From positions 1-48,591 of the forward strand of contig CAQPBJ010000015.1 in the NCBI GenBank assembly GCA_948852945.1: a stretch of 48,591 bases of DNA, written 5' to 3'. Made by a program: the position numbers and the translations under genes. Source of the stretch: an uncultured Clostridia bacterium. Its GTDB lineage: Bacteria; Bacillota; Clostridia; TANB77; CAG-508. Shown in pieces: positions 1-8,723 of this stretch. The notes beneath the pieces were generated by a model that was not told the origin of the DNA, searched no databases, and saw only the letters and a program-made list of their open reading frames with translations. Position 1 is the first letter of the stretch; every line of letters starts with the position of its first letter.

Positions 1-2135
1 CAAATAAAATAACAGTAGTAAAAAGAGACGGAAAAAAAGTAGAATTTAATAAAGCCAAAATAGCAATAGCAATTAAAAAGGGTTTTGATAGCATAAAACT
101 ACAAAATGGTGAAAATAAATATAGCGAAAAAGATATAAATAAAGTATTAAATAATGTACTAAATAAAATATATACACAAAATCCAGAAAAAATAAAAATA
201 GAAGAAATACAAGATTTAATAGAAGCATCACTAAAAGAAGAGAAATACATAGACGTATTTGAATCATTTACAACCTATAGAGAAAGAAGAAACCAATCAA
301 GAAAATTCTTTTTTGATGAAAAGAAACAACATAAATTTTTAAAAGCAATAGAAAACTTAAGTTTAAACTCAGCAATGCATGAAGAGGAACCAGCAAGAGA
401 CACATGTACAGCAATGGGAACAATGCTGAGGTATGGTCAAACAATATCTAACGAATTCTCAAAGTCATATTTAATAAAAAGAAAATATGTAGATATGCAT
501 GAAAGTGGAGAATATTATATTCATGACTTAAACTATTATCCAATGGGAACAACCACCTCTTGCCATATAGATTTAAACAAACTATTTAAAGACGGATTCT
601 CAACAGGAGATGGATTTTTACGTGAACCAAACAATATAATGACATATTCAATCTTAACAGCAATAGCAATACAAGCAAATCAAAATGATCAACATGGAGG
701 ACAAAGTATACCAGCATTAGACTATTACTTTGCACCAGGAGTAGTAAAAACGTTTAAAAAAGAATTCATGCAAACAGTATATGATTTTCTAGATTACTCA
801 GATTTCGGAATATTTGCAGCAGTAAACGGAATGGAAAGAGAAGTAGAAAAAATAACGACAATAGATTTCGATATAGCAATATTCGATGCATATTGTAGAG
901 ATTCAGAACAGTTAAAAAGATTTTTCAGAATAGCATACAATAAAGCATTAAAGAAAACAGAAAGTACAGTATATCAAGCAATGGAAGCACTTATACATAA
1001 CTTAAATACAATGCGATCAAGAGCAGGTGCCGTACTTCCAAATTCTACAGTAAATTTAGGTACAGCTACATCACCAGAAGGAAGAATGATAATCAAAAAT
1101 TATTTGTTAGCATTAGAAGCAGGAATTGGAAAAGAACAGATGCCACTATATCCTAAAACAATTTTTAAAGTTAAGGAAGAAGTAAATTATGATAAAAAAG
1201 ATCCAAACTATGACTTATTCCAATTAGCGTGTAGAGTAGATTCAGAAAAACAATTATTATCATTCTCATTTTTAGATGCACCATTTAATAAAAAGGGATA
1301 TGAACAAAACGATGAAGATACAGAAGTAGCATATATGAGCAGTTCAAGACGTATTTACGAAAACATTATAGACAAATCCAAATCAAGCTCAATAGGAAGA
1401 GGAAACTTATCAACAGTAACTATAAACTTACCTAGATTAGGATTGAAATATGGAATTCTAAGAAATGAAAAAATAGATTTAACAGGATTTTTTGAAGATT
1501 TAGATTCAAGAATGGAAAAAGTAAAAGAATTATTACTTGAAAGATATGAATTTCAAGCAGATAAAAGGGTATATAATTTTCCATTTCTAATAGGTCAAGG
1601 AAACTGGCTTGACAGTGAAAAACTAAAGCCAGCAGATAGACTAAGAAGAGTAAATAAACATGGAACATTGGCCATAAGTTTTACAGGATTAGCTGAATGC
1701 CTAATAGCATTAACAGGAAAACATCATGGACAATCACATGAAGCTCAAGAATTAGGACTAAAAATTGTCAAACACATGAGAGAAAAAACAGATGAATATA
1801 CAGAAAAAACAAGTTTAAATTTCGTATTATATGCATCACAGGGAAGAAGCTCTAATGAATATTTTATAAGTATTGATAAATCTATATACGGAAAAATAAA
1901 AGGAGTGACAGACAAAGAAAAATACACAAGAGGATTTGCAATGCCAGAAGATTATAATGTATCAGTTAAAGATCTGCTAGAAATAGAATCACAATATCAT
2001 AGTTTAACTAATGGAGGACATTATACAAGAGTTGAATTAGCAAATAAACTAAAAGGAAATTCAGAACAATTTGAAAAAACAATAAAACTAATGAAAGAAT
2101 CAGGAATAGGATTTGGAAAAATAGAATTAAATTAA
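1..2135 (+). CDS. NrdD-like (class III ribonucleotide reductase) protein lacking catalytic Cys and glycyl-radical domain; 5' partial
   Basis: The reading frame is open from base 3, so only the first few codons lie outside the window; about 710 codons are visible. An ATP-cone comes first (VVKRDGKKVEFNKAKIAIAI, about residues 5-24). The barrel follows, with NQNDQHGGQSIP, the active-site Cys of TTTSCHIDL (codon 561-563), RSRAGA, TSPEGR and GRGNLSTVTINLPRLG. All are clear NrdD signatures. Two essentials are missing. Where active clostridial NrdD has YMGCR, carrying the thiyl-radical Cys, this reads YMSSSRR (1332-1352). The protein also stops at GIGFGKIELN, just where the zinc site (CPVCGY type) and the RxxGY glycyl-radical loop should begin. 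No continuation is visible in any frame downstream, and no nrdG follows. The frame is otherwise intact, so this is probably a maintained inactive paralogue rather than a decayed gene. A split enzyme is less likely because the Cys is lost too. Function unknown; a nucleotide-sensing role through the ATP-cone is speculation. Confidence 0.85.
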   Translation, partial: NKITVVKRDGKKVEFNKAKIAIAIKKGFDSIKLQNGENKYSEKDINKVLNNVLNKIYTQNPEKIKIEEIQDLIEASLKEEKYIDVFESFTTYRERRNQSRKFFFDEKKQHKFLKAIENLSLNSAMHEEEPARDTCTAMGTMLRYGQTISNEFSKSYLIKRKYVDMHESGEYYIHDLNYYPMGTTTSCHIDLNKLFKDGFSTGDGFLREPNNIMTYSILTAIAIQANQNDQHGGQSIPALDYYFAPGVVKTFKKEFMQTVYDFLDYSDFGIFAAVNGMEREVEKITTIDFDIAIFDAYCRDSEQLKRFFRIAYNKALKKTESTVYQAMEALIHNLNTMRSRAGAVLPNSTVNLGTATSPEGRMIIKNYLLALEAGIGKEQMPLYPKTIFKVKEEVNYDKKDPNYDLFQLACRVDSEKQLLSFSFLDAPFNKKGYEQNDEDTEVAYMSSSRRIYENIIDKSKSSSIGRGNLSTVTINLPRLGLKYGILRNEKIDLTGFFEDLDSRMEKVKELLLERYEFQADKRVYNFPFLIGQGNWLDSEKLKPADRLRRVNKHGTLAISFTGLAECLIALTGKHHGQSHEAQELGLKIVKHMREKTDEYTEKTSLNFVLYASQGRSSNEYFISIDKSIYGKIKGVTDKEKYTRGFAMPEDYNVSVKDLLEIESQYHSLTNGGHYTRVELANKLKGNSEQFEKTIKLMKESGIGFGKIELN

Positions 2136-2171
2136 AGTAAAAGAAATAAATTTATAATAGGAGGAATTAAA

Positions 2172-2924
2172 ATGGAAGAAAAAAATAAGAAAGAAAACGA
2201 AAAAGCAATTGAAACTAAAGAACTAAAAAAGGAAGAAAAAAATAAGAAAGAAAATGAAAAAGCAGTTGAAAGTAAAGAATTACAAAAGGAAGAAAAACAA
2301 ACAGTAAAAGAAAAAATAAAAGCAGGAATTAACAAAATAAGAACAGCAGATTCAAAAATTAAAAAATACATTATAGGAATAATAGTTGCAATATTGATTC
2401 TAGTAATAATAAGTAGAATATTTATAAATAGAAGTGCTAAATCAAGGGTAAAAGATGTAGCTGATGTAGCAGAAAATCTTGATGTAATTGGAGCTATCAA
2501 TTTAGTAGATTTAGAAGGAATAGCAGCATTCTACAGTTGCTATGATTATGAAAAAGGTGAAATAGATTTAGATGACTTTGATGAAAAGTATGAAAACATA
2601 AAAAAGATAAACAAGAAAATAAAAAAAGAACTTAAAAAATGTAAGTATTCAGTAAAAGTAACAAACTCAAAGAAAATGTCAGAGAGCAAAAAGATAACTA
2701 GAGTAACCTGTGATTTAGAAGTAGAATATAAAGAAAACACAATAAAATTAAAAGGAATAAAAATATACACAATGAAAAAAGGAATAGAAAACTATATAGT
2801 AGGAATAGATCCAGAATCAATAGAAAAAATTGGAGAACAACTATATAAACAATCAGACGAACTAGAAGAAATTGGTGAAGAATTAGAAGAAATATTTGAA
2901 GAAGTACAAGATTTAATAGATTAA
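2172..2924 (+). CDS. Single-pass membrane protein with charged tandem-repeat N-terminus, unknown function
   Basis: I do not recognise a family. The 250-residue protein starts with a very charged Lys/Glu segment built from two 19-residue repeats (EEKNKKENEKA[I/V]E[T/S]KEL..). One hydrophobic helix follows at about residues 64-83 (YIIGIIVAILILVIISRIFI). The rest, about 165 residues, is predicted extracytoplasmic, with an acidic C-terminal tail (EEIGEELEEIFEEV). The highly charged N-terminus before the helix is probably cytoplasmic. An AGGAGG site lies 7 bases before the ATG. The gene begins 36 bp after the nrdD-like gene and shares its strand, so the two may be co-transcribed. It ends at a strong bidirectional terminator. 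Confidence 0.8.
   Translation: MEEKNKKENEKAIETKELKKEEKNKKENEKAVESKELQKEEKQTVKEKIKAGINKIRTADSKIKKYIIGIIVAILILVIISRIFINRSAKSRVKDVADVAENLDVIGAINLVDLEGIAAFYSCYDYEKGEIDLDDFDEKYENIKKINKKIKKELKKCKYSVKVTNSKKMSESKKITRVTCDLEVEYKENTIKLKGIKIYTMKKGIENYIVGIDPESIEKIGEQLYKQSDELEEIGEELEEIFEEVQDLID
2175..2288 (+). repeat. 57-bp tandem direct repeat inside a coding region
   Basis: Two adjacent 57-bp units (2175-2231 and 2232-2288) differ at only a few positions and encode the two 19-residue charged repeats at the N-terminus of the membrane protein. The unit is a multiple of three, so copy-number change would keep the frame. Confidence 0.85.
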
Positions 2925-2938
2925 GCTATACGGTTGGC

Positions 2939-2990
2939 AAAAAAAGAACGTTTTCATTAACAATTAATGTCGATGAAAACGTTCTTTTTT
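2939..2990. terminator. Bidirectional hairpin terminator
   Basis: A near-perfect stem (AAGAACGTTTTCAT pairing with ATGAAAACGTTCTT) has A-runs on its left and T-runs on its right. It sits between two convergent genes and can end transcripts from both sides. Confidence 0.85.
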
Positions 2991-3004
2991 ATAAATTAAC
3001 AAAT

Positions 3005-3880
3005 TCAAAGTAAAACTCTTTTGATATCATCAGGACAAGCTGAATTAATTACAAGTTTCTCTTTACTTATAGGATGAATAAATTCAACTTTAGTAGCATG
3101 AAGAGCTTGTCTAGAAATTAAATCTGAACTTTTTCCATAAAGAGAATCACCAATAATAGGATGACCGATATATTTTGAGTGTACTCTAAGTTGATGAGTA
3201 CGCCCAGTTTCTAAAGTAAATAGAACAACAGTAATATTTTTTAATCTTTGTAATACCTCGAAGTGTGAAATTGCAACTTCACCATCATCACGTACTTCAC
3301 GTTCTATAATACTATTATCTTTTCTCGCAATAGGAGCATTAATGGTTCCAGAAGCTTTTTCTAAAATACCATCCAAAACAGCAATATAAGTTTTCTTAAA
3401 AGTACCGAGTTTCATTTGTTTTATCAAACATTCTTGAATATATTCATTTTTAGCAAAAATAACAATACCAGAAGTATCTTTATCTAAACGATTTACGGGC
3501 CTAATTTTTTTCTTTAAACCAATTTTTTCAAAATAGTATTTAACACCGTTTGATAAAGAATCTTCGTAATGTAAAATAGAAGGATGAACAGGGATACCAG
3601 CGGGCTTATCAACAATTAGTAAAAATTCATCTTCAAATAAGATATTTAAACTAATATTTGGATTAGATAAAATATTAGAAGAATCTTCTTCGAAATTTTC
3701 GACGATTTTTAAAACATCATTTTCTATAATTTTAGTATTAATAGAAACGGAAATATCATTTAAAAAAATAGATTTTTGATTTTTAAGTTTTAAAATAAAT
3801 CTATCAGACATATTAAATTCATTTTTTAAAATCTGCTTAATTGATTCATCAGACTTTTTAACAATATAATTTAAATTCAT
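3005..3880 (-). CDS. RluA/RluD-family pseudouridine synthase
   Basis: This 291-residue protein should isomerise specific uridines to pseudouridine in rRNA or tRNA. An S4 RNA-binding domain occupies about residues 10-60 (FNMSDRFILKLKNQKSIFLND). The catalytic domain has VDKPAGIPVHPS, then the motif NRLDKDTSGIVIFAKN with the catalytic Asp (about residue 134; the more usual first residue is His), and the C-terminal GRTHQLRVHSKYIGHPIIGD. S4 plus RluA order and length fit the RluD/YlyB/YjbO group; the exact substrate cannot be told. The gene stands alone on the minus strand, between a shared terminator and a region divergent from pta. Confidence 0.92.
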   Translation of the reverse strand: MNLNYIVKKSDESIKQILKNEFNMSDRFILKLKNQKSIFLNDISVSINTKIIENDVLKIVENFEEDSSNILSNPNISLNILFEDEFLLIVDKPAGIPVHPSILHYEDSLSNGVKYYFEKIGLKKKIRPVNRLDKDTSGIVIFAKNEYIQECLIKQMKLGTFKKTYIAVLDGILEKASGTINAPIARKDNSIIEREVRDDGEVAISHFEVLQRLKNITVVLFTLETGRTHQLRVHSKYIGHPIIGDSLYGKSSDLISRQALHATKVEFIHPISKEKLVINSACPDDIKRVLL

Positions 3881-3975
3881 TTAATCTCCACATATATATT
3901 AAAATCAATATAAATATTATATCACATAAAGTAAGCAGTACCAATATTTTGCTCAAATTATTAAAAAAATTTTGG

Positions 3976-4004
3976 TTGACTTATGAAATTCGATTTTATA
4001 TAAT
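3976..4004 (+). promoter_or_regulatory. Sigma-A promoter of the pta-ackA operon
   Basis: TTGACT (3976-3981) and a perfect TATAAT (3999-4004) are separated by 17 bp, about 40 bp before the pta start codon. The near-consensus boxes suggest strong expression. Confidence 0.85.
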
Positions 4005-4042
4005 GACAACGTGTGATATAAAAATATCTTAAGGAGGTTTAT

Positions 4043-5041
4043 ATGAACTTTATAGATATAGTAAAAGAAAAAGCAAAATCTGAAATAAAAACTATTTGCT
4101 TGCCTGAAGCAGAAGACATAAGAGTATTAGAAGCAGCAAGCAAAGTTGGAATTGAAGGTTTTGCTAAAATTATTTTAATCGGAAATAAAGAAAAAACAGA
4201 AAACTTAGCCAAAGAAAACAATTTAGACATTTCAAAAGCTACAATTATTGACCCAGAAAAGTCAGAAAAATATGAAGAGTATAGCCAAGCTTTCTATGAA
4301 TTAAGAAAAGCAAAAGGAATGACAGAAGAACAAGCTAGAGAAACTTTAAAAGAGCCAATTTATTTTGGAACAATGATGGTAAAACAAGGTGATGCAGATG
4401 GATTAGTATCAGGTGCTGCACATTCTACATCAAACACATTAAGACCAGCGTTACAAATTTTAAAAACTGCACCAGGAACTAAACTAGTATCAGCATTTTT
4501 TATAATGGATGTTCCAAATTGTGAATATGGAGAAGATGGAATATTTGTATTTGGAGATAGTGGATTAAATGAAAATCCAGACAGTGATCAATTAGCAGAA
4601 ATAGCAGCATCATCTGCCAAAAGCTTCGAACAACTAGTAGGAAAAGAAGCAAGAGTAGGTATGCTATCATATTCTACATATGGAAGTGCAAAATCAGAAT
4701 TAACAGAAAAAGTAATAGAAGCAACTAAATTTTTAAAAGAAAGATATCCAGAAATTAAATCAGATGGTGAATTACAATTAGATGCTGCAATAGTTCCAAG
4801 TGTTGCTCAAAGTAAAGCGCCAAATAGCGAAGTTGCAGGAAAATGTAATACATTAATATTCCCAGATTTAAACGCTGGAAATATTGGATATAAATTAGTA
4901 CAAAGACTTGCAAAAGCTGAAGCTTACGGACCATTATGTCAAGGAATAGCAAAACCAGTAAATGATTTATCAAGAGGATGTTCAGCAGATGACATAGTAG
5001 GTGTTGTTGCAATAACAGCGGTACAAGGTCAAAATAAATAA
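4043..5041 (+). CDS. pta: Phosphate acetyltransferase
   Basis: Pta converts acetyl-CoA plus phosphate to acetyl phosphate and CoA, the first step of acetate formation. The 332-residue length matches the short, single-domain clostridial enzyme. Family signatures include CLPEAEDIRVLEAA near the start, GDADGLVSGAAHSTSNTLRPALQI (about residues 113-136, split here as GDADGLVSGAAHST then SNTLRPALQI), LVSAFFIMD, and a C-terminal FPDLNAGNIGYKLVQRL. An AAGGAGG site lies 6 bases before the ATG. It is the first gene of an operon with three ackA copies, which supports a flux of acetyl-CoA to acetate with ATP gain. Confidence 0.97.
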   Translation: MNFIDIVKEKAKSEIKTICLPEAEDIRVLEAASKVGIEGFAKIILIGNKEKTENLAKENNLDISKATIIDPEKSEKYEEYSQAFYELRKAKGMTEEQARETLKEPIYFGTMMVKQGDADGLVSGAAHSTSNTLRPALQILKTAPGTKLVSAFFIMDVPNCEYGEDGIFVFGDSGLNENPDSDQLAEIAASSAKSFEQLVGKEARVGMLSYSTYGSAKSELTEKVIEATKFLKERYPEIKSDGELQLDAAIVPSVAQSKAPNSEVAGKCNTLIFPDLNAGNIGYKLVQRLAKAEAYGPLCQGIAKPVNDLSRGCSADDIVGVVAITAVQGQNK

Positions 5042-5055
5042 AAAGGAGAGCAAAA

Positions 5056-6255
5056 ATGAAAATATTAGTAATAAACTGTGGAAGTTCATCATTAAAATAT
5101 CAATTAATTGATATGGATGGAGAAAAACTTTTAGCAAAAGGAAACTTTGAAAGAATAGGAGAACAAGAAGCTTTTGTAACACATAAAGTAAATGGAGAAA
5201 AATATGTTACAAAAAGTCCAGTAATGGATCACGAGCAAGCATTAAAAATTGTTTTAGAACAATTAGTACATAAAGATTATGGAGTTATAAAAGATTTATC
5301 AGAAATAAATGCAGTAGGACATAGATTAGTACATGGTGGAGAAATATTCGACAAATCAGTAGTAATAAATGAAGAAGTTATAGAAAAATATGCTAGTTGC
5401 TCAAGCTTAGCACCATTACATAATCCAGCTACAATACTAGGAATAAGAGCATGTCAAAAAGAGATGCCAGGAGTTCCAATGTGTGGAGTATTTGATACAG
5501 CTTTCCACCAAACAATGCCAAAAGAAAATTATTTATATCCAATACCATATGAACTTTACGAAAAATATGGAATAAGAAAATATGGATTCCACGGAACATC
5601 ACATCAATTTGTATCAAAAAGAGCAAAAGAAATAACAAGCAAAAAAGATGGAGATTATAAAGTAGTAACTTGCCATTTAGGACAAGGAGCATCAATCTGT
5701 GCAATAAAAAACGGAAAATCAGTAGATACATCAATGGGATTATCACCTTTAGGTGGAATAGCAATGGTAACAAGATCAGGAGATTTAGATCCATCAGTAG
5801 TTACAGAAATAATGGAAAGAGAAAATTTATCAGCAAAAGAAGTAAATACACTATTAAATAAAAAATCAGGATTATATGGAATAACAGGATTAGATCCAGA
5901 TTTTAGAGAAATAGAAAAAGCATCATATGAAGCTGATAAACCAAAAGCACAAGTTGCAATAGAATTGTTTACAAAAACAATAGCACAATTTATAGCAAAA
6001 TATGCAGTATCATTGAAAGGATTAGATACAATAGTATTCACAGGAGGAATTGGAGAAAACCAAATTAACATCAGAAAGAAAATATGTGAAAACTTAGAAT
6101 GGATGGGAGTAAAATTAGACCTAGAAAAAAATAATGTAAGAAGTGAAGAAACAAAAATATCAACAGAAGATTCAAAAATAGAAGTATTTGTAATTCCAAC
6201 AGATGAAGAAATGGTAATAGCAAGAGATACAAAAGCACTAGTAGAAGGAAAATAA
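5056..6255 (+). CDS. ackA: Acetate kinase, copy 1 of 3
   Basis: Makes ATP and acetate from acetyl phosphate. The 399-residue protein carries the full set of family motifs: NCGSSSLK at the N-terminus, VGHRLVHGGE, LAPLHNPA, VFDTAFHQTMP, YGFHGTSH, the arginine of VTRSGDLDP, TGGIGEN, and PTDEEMVIARDT near the C-terminus. One residue differs from textbook enzymes: HLGNG is HLGQG, so the active-site Asn (Asn211 in the Methanosarcina enzyme) is Gln. It follows pta by 14 bp with its own AAGGAG site. Its ring around SGLYGITGLDPDFREIE is distinct from copies 2 and 3, so it appears to be the older pta partner. Confidence 0.95.
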   Translation: MKILVINCGSSSLKYQLIDMDGEKLLAKGNFERIGEQEAFVTHKVNGEKYVTKSPVMDHEQALKIVLEQLVHKDYGVIKDLSEINAVGHRLVHGGEIFDKSVVINEEVIEKYASCSSLAPLHNPATILGIRACQKEMPGVPMCGVFDTAFHQTMPKENYLYPIPYELYEKYGIRKYGFHGTSHQFVSKRAKEITSKKDGDYKVVTCHLGQGASICAIKNGKSVDTSMGLSPLGGIAMVTRSGDLDPSVVTEIMERENLSAKEVNTLLNKKSGLYGITGLDPDFREIEKASYEADKPKAQVAIELFTKTIAQFIAKYAVSLKGLDTIVFTGGIGENQINIRKKICENLEWMGVKLDLEKNNVRSEETKISTEDSKIEVFVIPTDEEMVIARDTKALVEGK

Positions 6256-6275
6256 AAATATAAGGAGGGTGCTAT

Positions 6276-7460
6276 ATGAAAGTTTTAGTACTAAACTGCG
6301 GAAGTTCATCATTAAAATGTCAATTAATAGACATGGAAAAAAACGAAAGAATAATGAAAGGACACTACGACAGAATAGGAGGTTCAAGATCATCTCTAAG
6401 ATTTAATGTTAGAGGAGAAAAGACTGTAATAGAACACCCAGCAAGAGATTTTGAAGAAGCAATATCAGAAATATTGAGCTTGTTAGTAAGTGACAAATAC
6501 AAAGTTATAAATAGCTTTGAAGAAATAGGAGCAGTAGGACACAGAATTGTACATGGTGGAGAAAAATTTAAAGAATCAGTAATAATAGATGAGAAAGTAA
6601 TTGAAGCAATTAAAGAATGTATAACTTTGGCGCCATTACACAATCCAGCAGGACTTGCAGGAATAGAAGCATGTAAAAAATTATTGCCTAATGTACCAAT
6701 GGTAGCAGTATTTGATACATCTTTCCATCAAACAATGCCAGAAAAAGCATTTATTTATCAATTACCATATAAATATTATGAAGATTACAAAATAAGAAAA
6801 TATGGTTTTCATGGAATATCACACAGATATGTAGCAAACAGAATATCTGAAATGACAGGTAAAAAAGACTTAAAAGTAATCAATTGCCACTTAGGACAAG
6901 GAGCATCATTATGTGCTATTGAAAATGGAAAATCAGTAGATACAACAATGGGGCTAACTCCACTTGCAGGAGTACCAATGGGAACAAGATGTGGAGACGT
7001 TGACCCATCAATAATTCCAACTGTTATGAAATTATATGATATAAAACCAGACGAAATGTTAAGAATAATGAATAAAGAATCAGGAGCATGGGGAGTATCA
7101 GGAGTTTCAACAGATTTTAGAGATATTGAAAGAGCAGCGGCTAATGGAGATAAAAGATCAATACTAGCATTAGAAGGAAGAGCATATACAATAGCTCAAT
7201 ATATAGCAAAATTCATAGTAACTCTGCAAGGTGTAGATGTTATAACATTTGCAGGTGGAGTTGGAGAAAATGGATTTGAAGAAAGAGAAAGAATTTGTAA
7301 ATATTTAGAATGCTTTGGAGTTAAACTAGATAAAGAAAAAAATTTAATTAGAGGCGAAGAAGCTAAAATATCTACAGAAGATTCAAAAGTTGGAATATAT
7401 ATTGTTCCAACAAATGAAGAATTAGTAATTGCACAAGATGCATACAACTTAACAAAATAG
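6276..7460 (+). CDS. ackA: Acetate kinase paralogue, copy 2 of 3
   Basis: A second complete acetate kinase of 394 residues, 20 bp after copy 1, preceded by AAGGAGGG. All catalytic motifs are present (NCGSSSLK, VGHRIVHGGE, LAPLHNPAG, VFDTSFHQTMP, YGFHGISH, GTRCGDVDP, AGGVGEN, PTNEELVIAQD). The Gln variant of HLGNG is shared with the other two copies. Copies 2 and 3 resemble each other more than copy 1, for example both have SGAWGVSGVS and ITFAGGVGENG, which points to a second, later duplication. Nothing suggests decay. A changed acyl preference (propionate, butyrate) is possible but cannot be read from the sequence. Confidence 0.93.
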   Translation: MKVLVLNCGSSSLKCQLIDMEKNERIMKGHYDRIGGSRSSLRFNVRGEKTVIEHPARDFEEAISEILSLLVSDKYKVINSFEEIGAVGHRIVHGGEKFKESVIIDEKVIEAIKECITLAPLHNPAGLAGIEACKKLLPNVPMVAVFDTSFHQTMPEKAFIYQLPYKYYEDYKIRKYGFHGISHRYVANRISEMTGKKDLKVINCHLGQGASLCAIENGKSVDTTMGLTPLAGVPMGTRCGDVDPSIIPTVMKLYDIKPDEMLRIMNKESGAWGVSGVSTDFRDIERAAANGDKRSILALEGRAYTIAQYIAKFIVTLQGVDVITFAGGVGENGFEERERICKYLECFGVKLDKEKNLIRGEEAKISTEDSKVGIYIVPTNEELVIAQDAYNLTK

Positions 7461-7470
7461 GAGAAAAAAT

Positions 7471-8658
7471 ATGAAAATATTAGTTTTAAATTGTGGAAGT
7501 TCATCATTAAAATTTCAATTAATAGATATGGACACTCATGAAAGAATAGCAAAAGGAAATTTCGAAAGAATTGGAGGAATGAAAACAACACTTAAATTAA
7601 ATGTAAGAGGAAATAAAGAAGAAATCTTACACATAGCTAGAGATTATGATGAAGCAATAGCCTTCGTATTAGAAGTATTATTAAAACCAGAATATGATTT
7701 AATAAAATCATTAGATGAAATTTCAGCAGTAGGACACAGAATTGTACACGGTGGAGAAATGTTTAGTCATTCAGTATTAATAGATGATACAGTAATATCA
7801 GAAATTGAAAAATGTATAGACTTAGCACCATTACACAACCCAGCAGGAGTAGCAGGAATTAGAGCAGCAAAAGCAGCACTTCCAAATACACCAATGGTAG
7901 CAGTATTTGACACAGCCTTTCACCAAACAATGCCAGCAAAAGCATATGTATATCAAATACCATATAGATATTATGCAAGCTACAAAATAAGAAAATATGG
8001 ATTCCATGGAACGTCACACAAGTATGTTTCAGAGAGAATAAAAGAAATAATGAATGGCAGAGAAGATTTAAAAGTAATCAACTGTCACCTAGGACAAGGA
8101 GCATCAATTTGTGCAATAAAAAATGGAGAATCTATAGACACATCAATGGGATTAACACCACTAGCAGGAATACCTATGGCAACAAGATGTGGAGATATTG
8201 ATCCAGCTATAATTCCATACATTATGAAAAAAGATAATTTAGGGCCAGAAGACATAGAAGATATTTTAAACAAACAATCAGGAGCATGGGGAGTATCAGG
8301 TGTTTCATCAGATTATAGAGATATAGAAGACGGATATAACATGAATGATCAAAGATCTGTATTAACACTAGATAGCCAAGCATATAGAATAGCACAATAT
8401 ATAGGTCAATATATAATTTCACTAGGCGGCGTAGATGTTATAACTTTTGCAGGAGGAGTTGGAGAAAACGGAATTGAAACAAGACAAAGAGTATGCCAAT
8501 ATCTAGAGCCATTTGGAATTAAATTAGACAAAGAACTTAATAATGTAAAAGGAAAAGAAAGAAAAATTTCAACAGAAGATTCTAAAGTTGCAATTTATAT
8601 AATACCAACAAATGAAGAACTAATGATAGCAAAAGAAACAGAAAAAATTATAAAATAA
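7471..8658 (+). CDS. ackA: Acetate kinase paralogue, copy 3 of 3
   Basis: Third tandem acetate kinase, 395 residues, starting 10 bp after copy 2 with a GGAGAAAAAAT spacer before the ATG. The family motifs are intact (NCGSSSLKF, VGHRIVHGGE, LAPLHNPAGVAG, VFDTAFHQTMP, YGFHGTSHKYV, ATRCGDIDP, AGGVGENG, PTNEELMIAKE), again with HLGQG in place of HLGNG. It is closest to copy 2. It ends the operon at a hairpin terminator. Acetate kinase is a homodimer, so three co-expressed paralogues could form mixed dimers; that is inference only. Confidence 0.93.
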   Translation: MKILVLNCGSSSLKFQLIDMDTHERIAKGNFERIGGMKTTLKLNVRGNKEEILHIARDYDEAIAFVLEVLLKPEYDLIKSLDEISAVGHRIVHGGEMFSHSVLIDDTVISEIEKCIDLAPLHNPAGVAGIRAAKAALPNTPMVAVFDTAFHQTMPAKAYVYQIPYRYYASYKIRKYGFHGTSHKYVSERIKEIMNGREDLKVINCHLGQGASICAIKNGESIDTSMGLTPLAGIPMATRCGDIDPAIIPYIMKKDNLGPEDIEDILNKQSGAWGVSGVSSDYRDIEDGYNMNDQRSVLTLDSQAYRIAQYIGQYIISLGGVDVITFAGGVGENGIETRQRVCQYLEPFGIKLDKELNNVKGKERKISTEDSKVAIYIIPTNEELMIAKETEKIIK

Positions 8659-8678
8659 TTAATAAAATATTAAATATA

Positions 8679-8717
8679 TACAAAAACACATCAAGATATA
8701 TATTGATGTGTTTTTGT
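8679..8717. terminator. Bidirectional hairpin terminator after ackA copy 3
   Basis: The stem ACAAAAACACATCA pairs with TGATGTGTTTTTGT around a short AT loop, with T-rich ends in both directions, between convergent ackA and rqcH. Confidence 0.85.
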
Positions 8718-8723
8718 AACAAG

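Noticed and set aside
2100..2171. Frameshift or continuation of the NrdD C-terminus after the stop
   Set aside because: No CxxC pair or RxxGY-like codons appear in any frame before the next gene, so a simple frameshift does not explain the missing domain.
2132..2500. Long antisense open frame opposite the Lys/Glu-rich gene start
   Set aside because: It is a Phe/Leu/Ser-rich shadow produced by the A-rich codons of the real gene, with no RBS. The same applies to the other antisense frames, for example at 5429-5794, 13394-13939 and 19762-20307.
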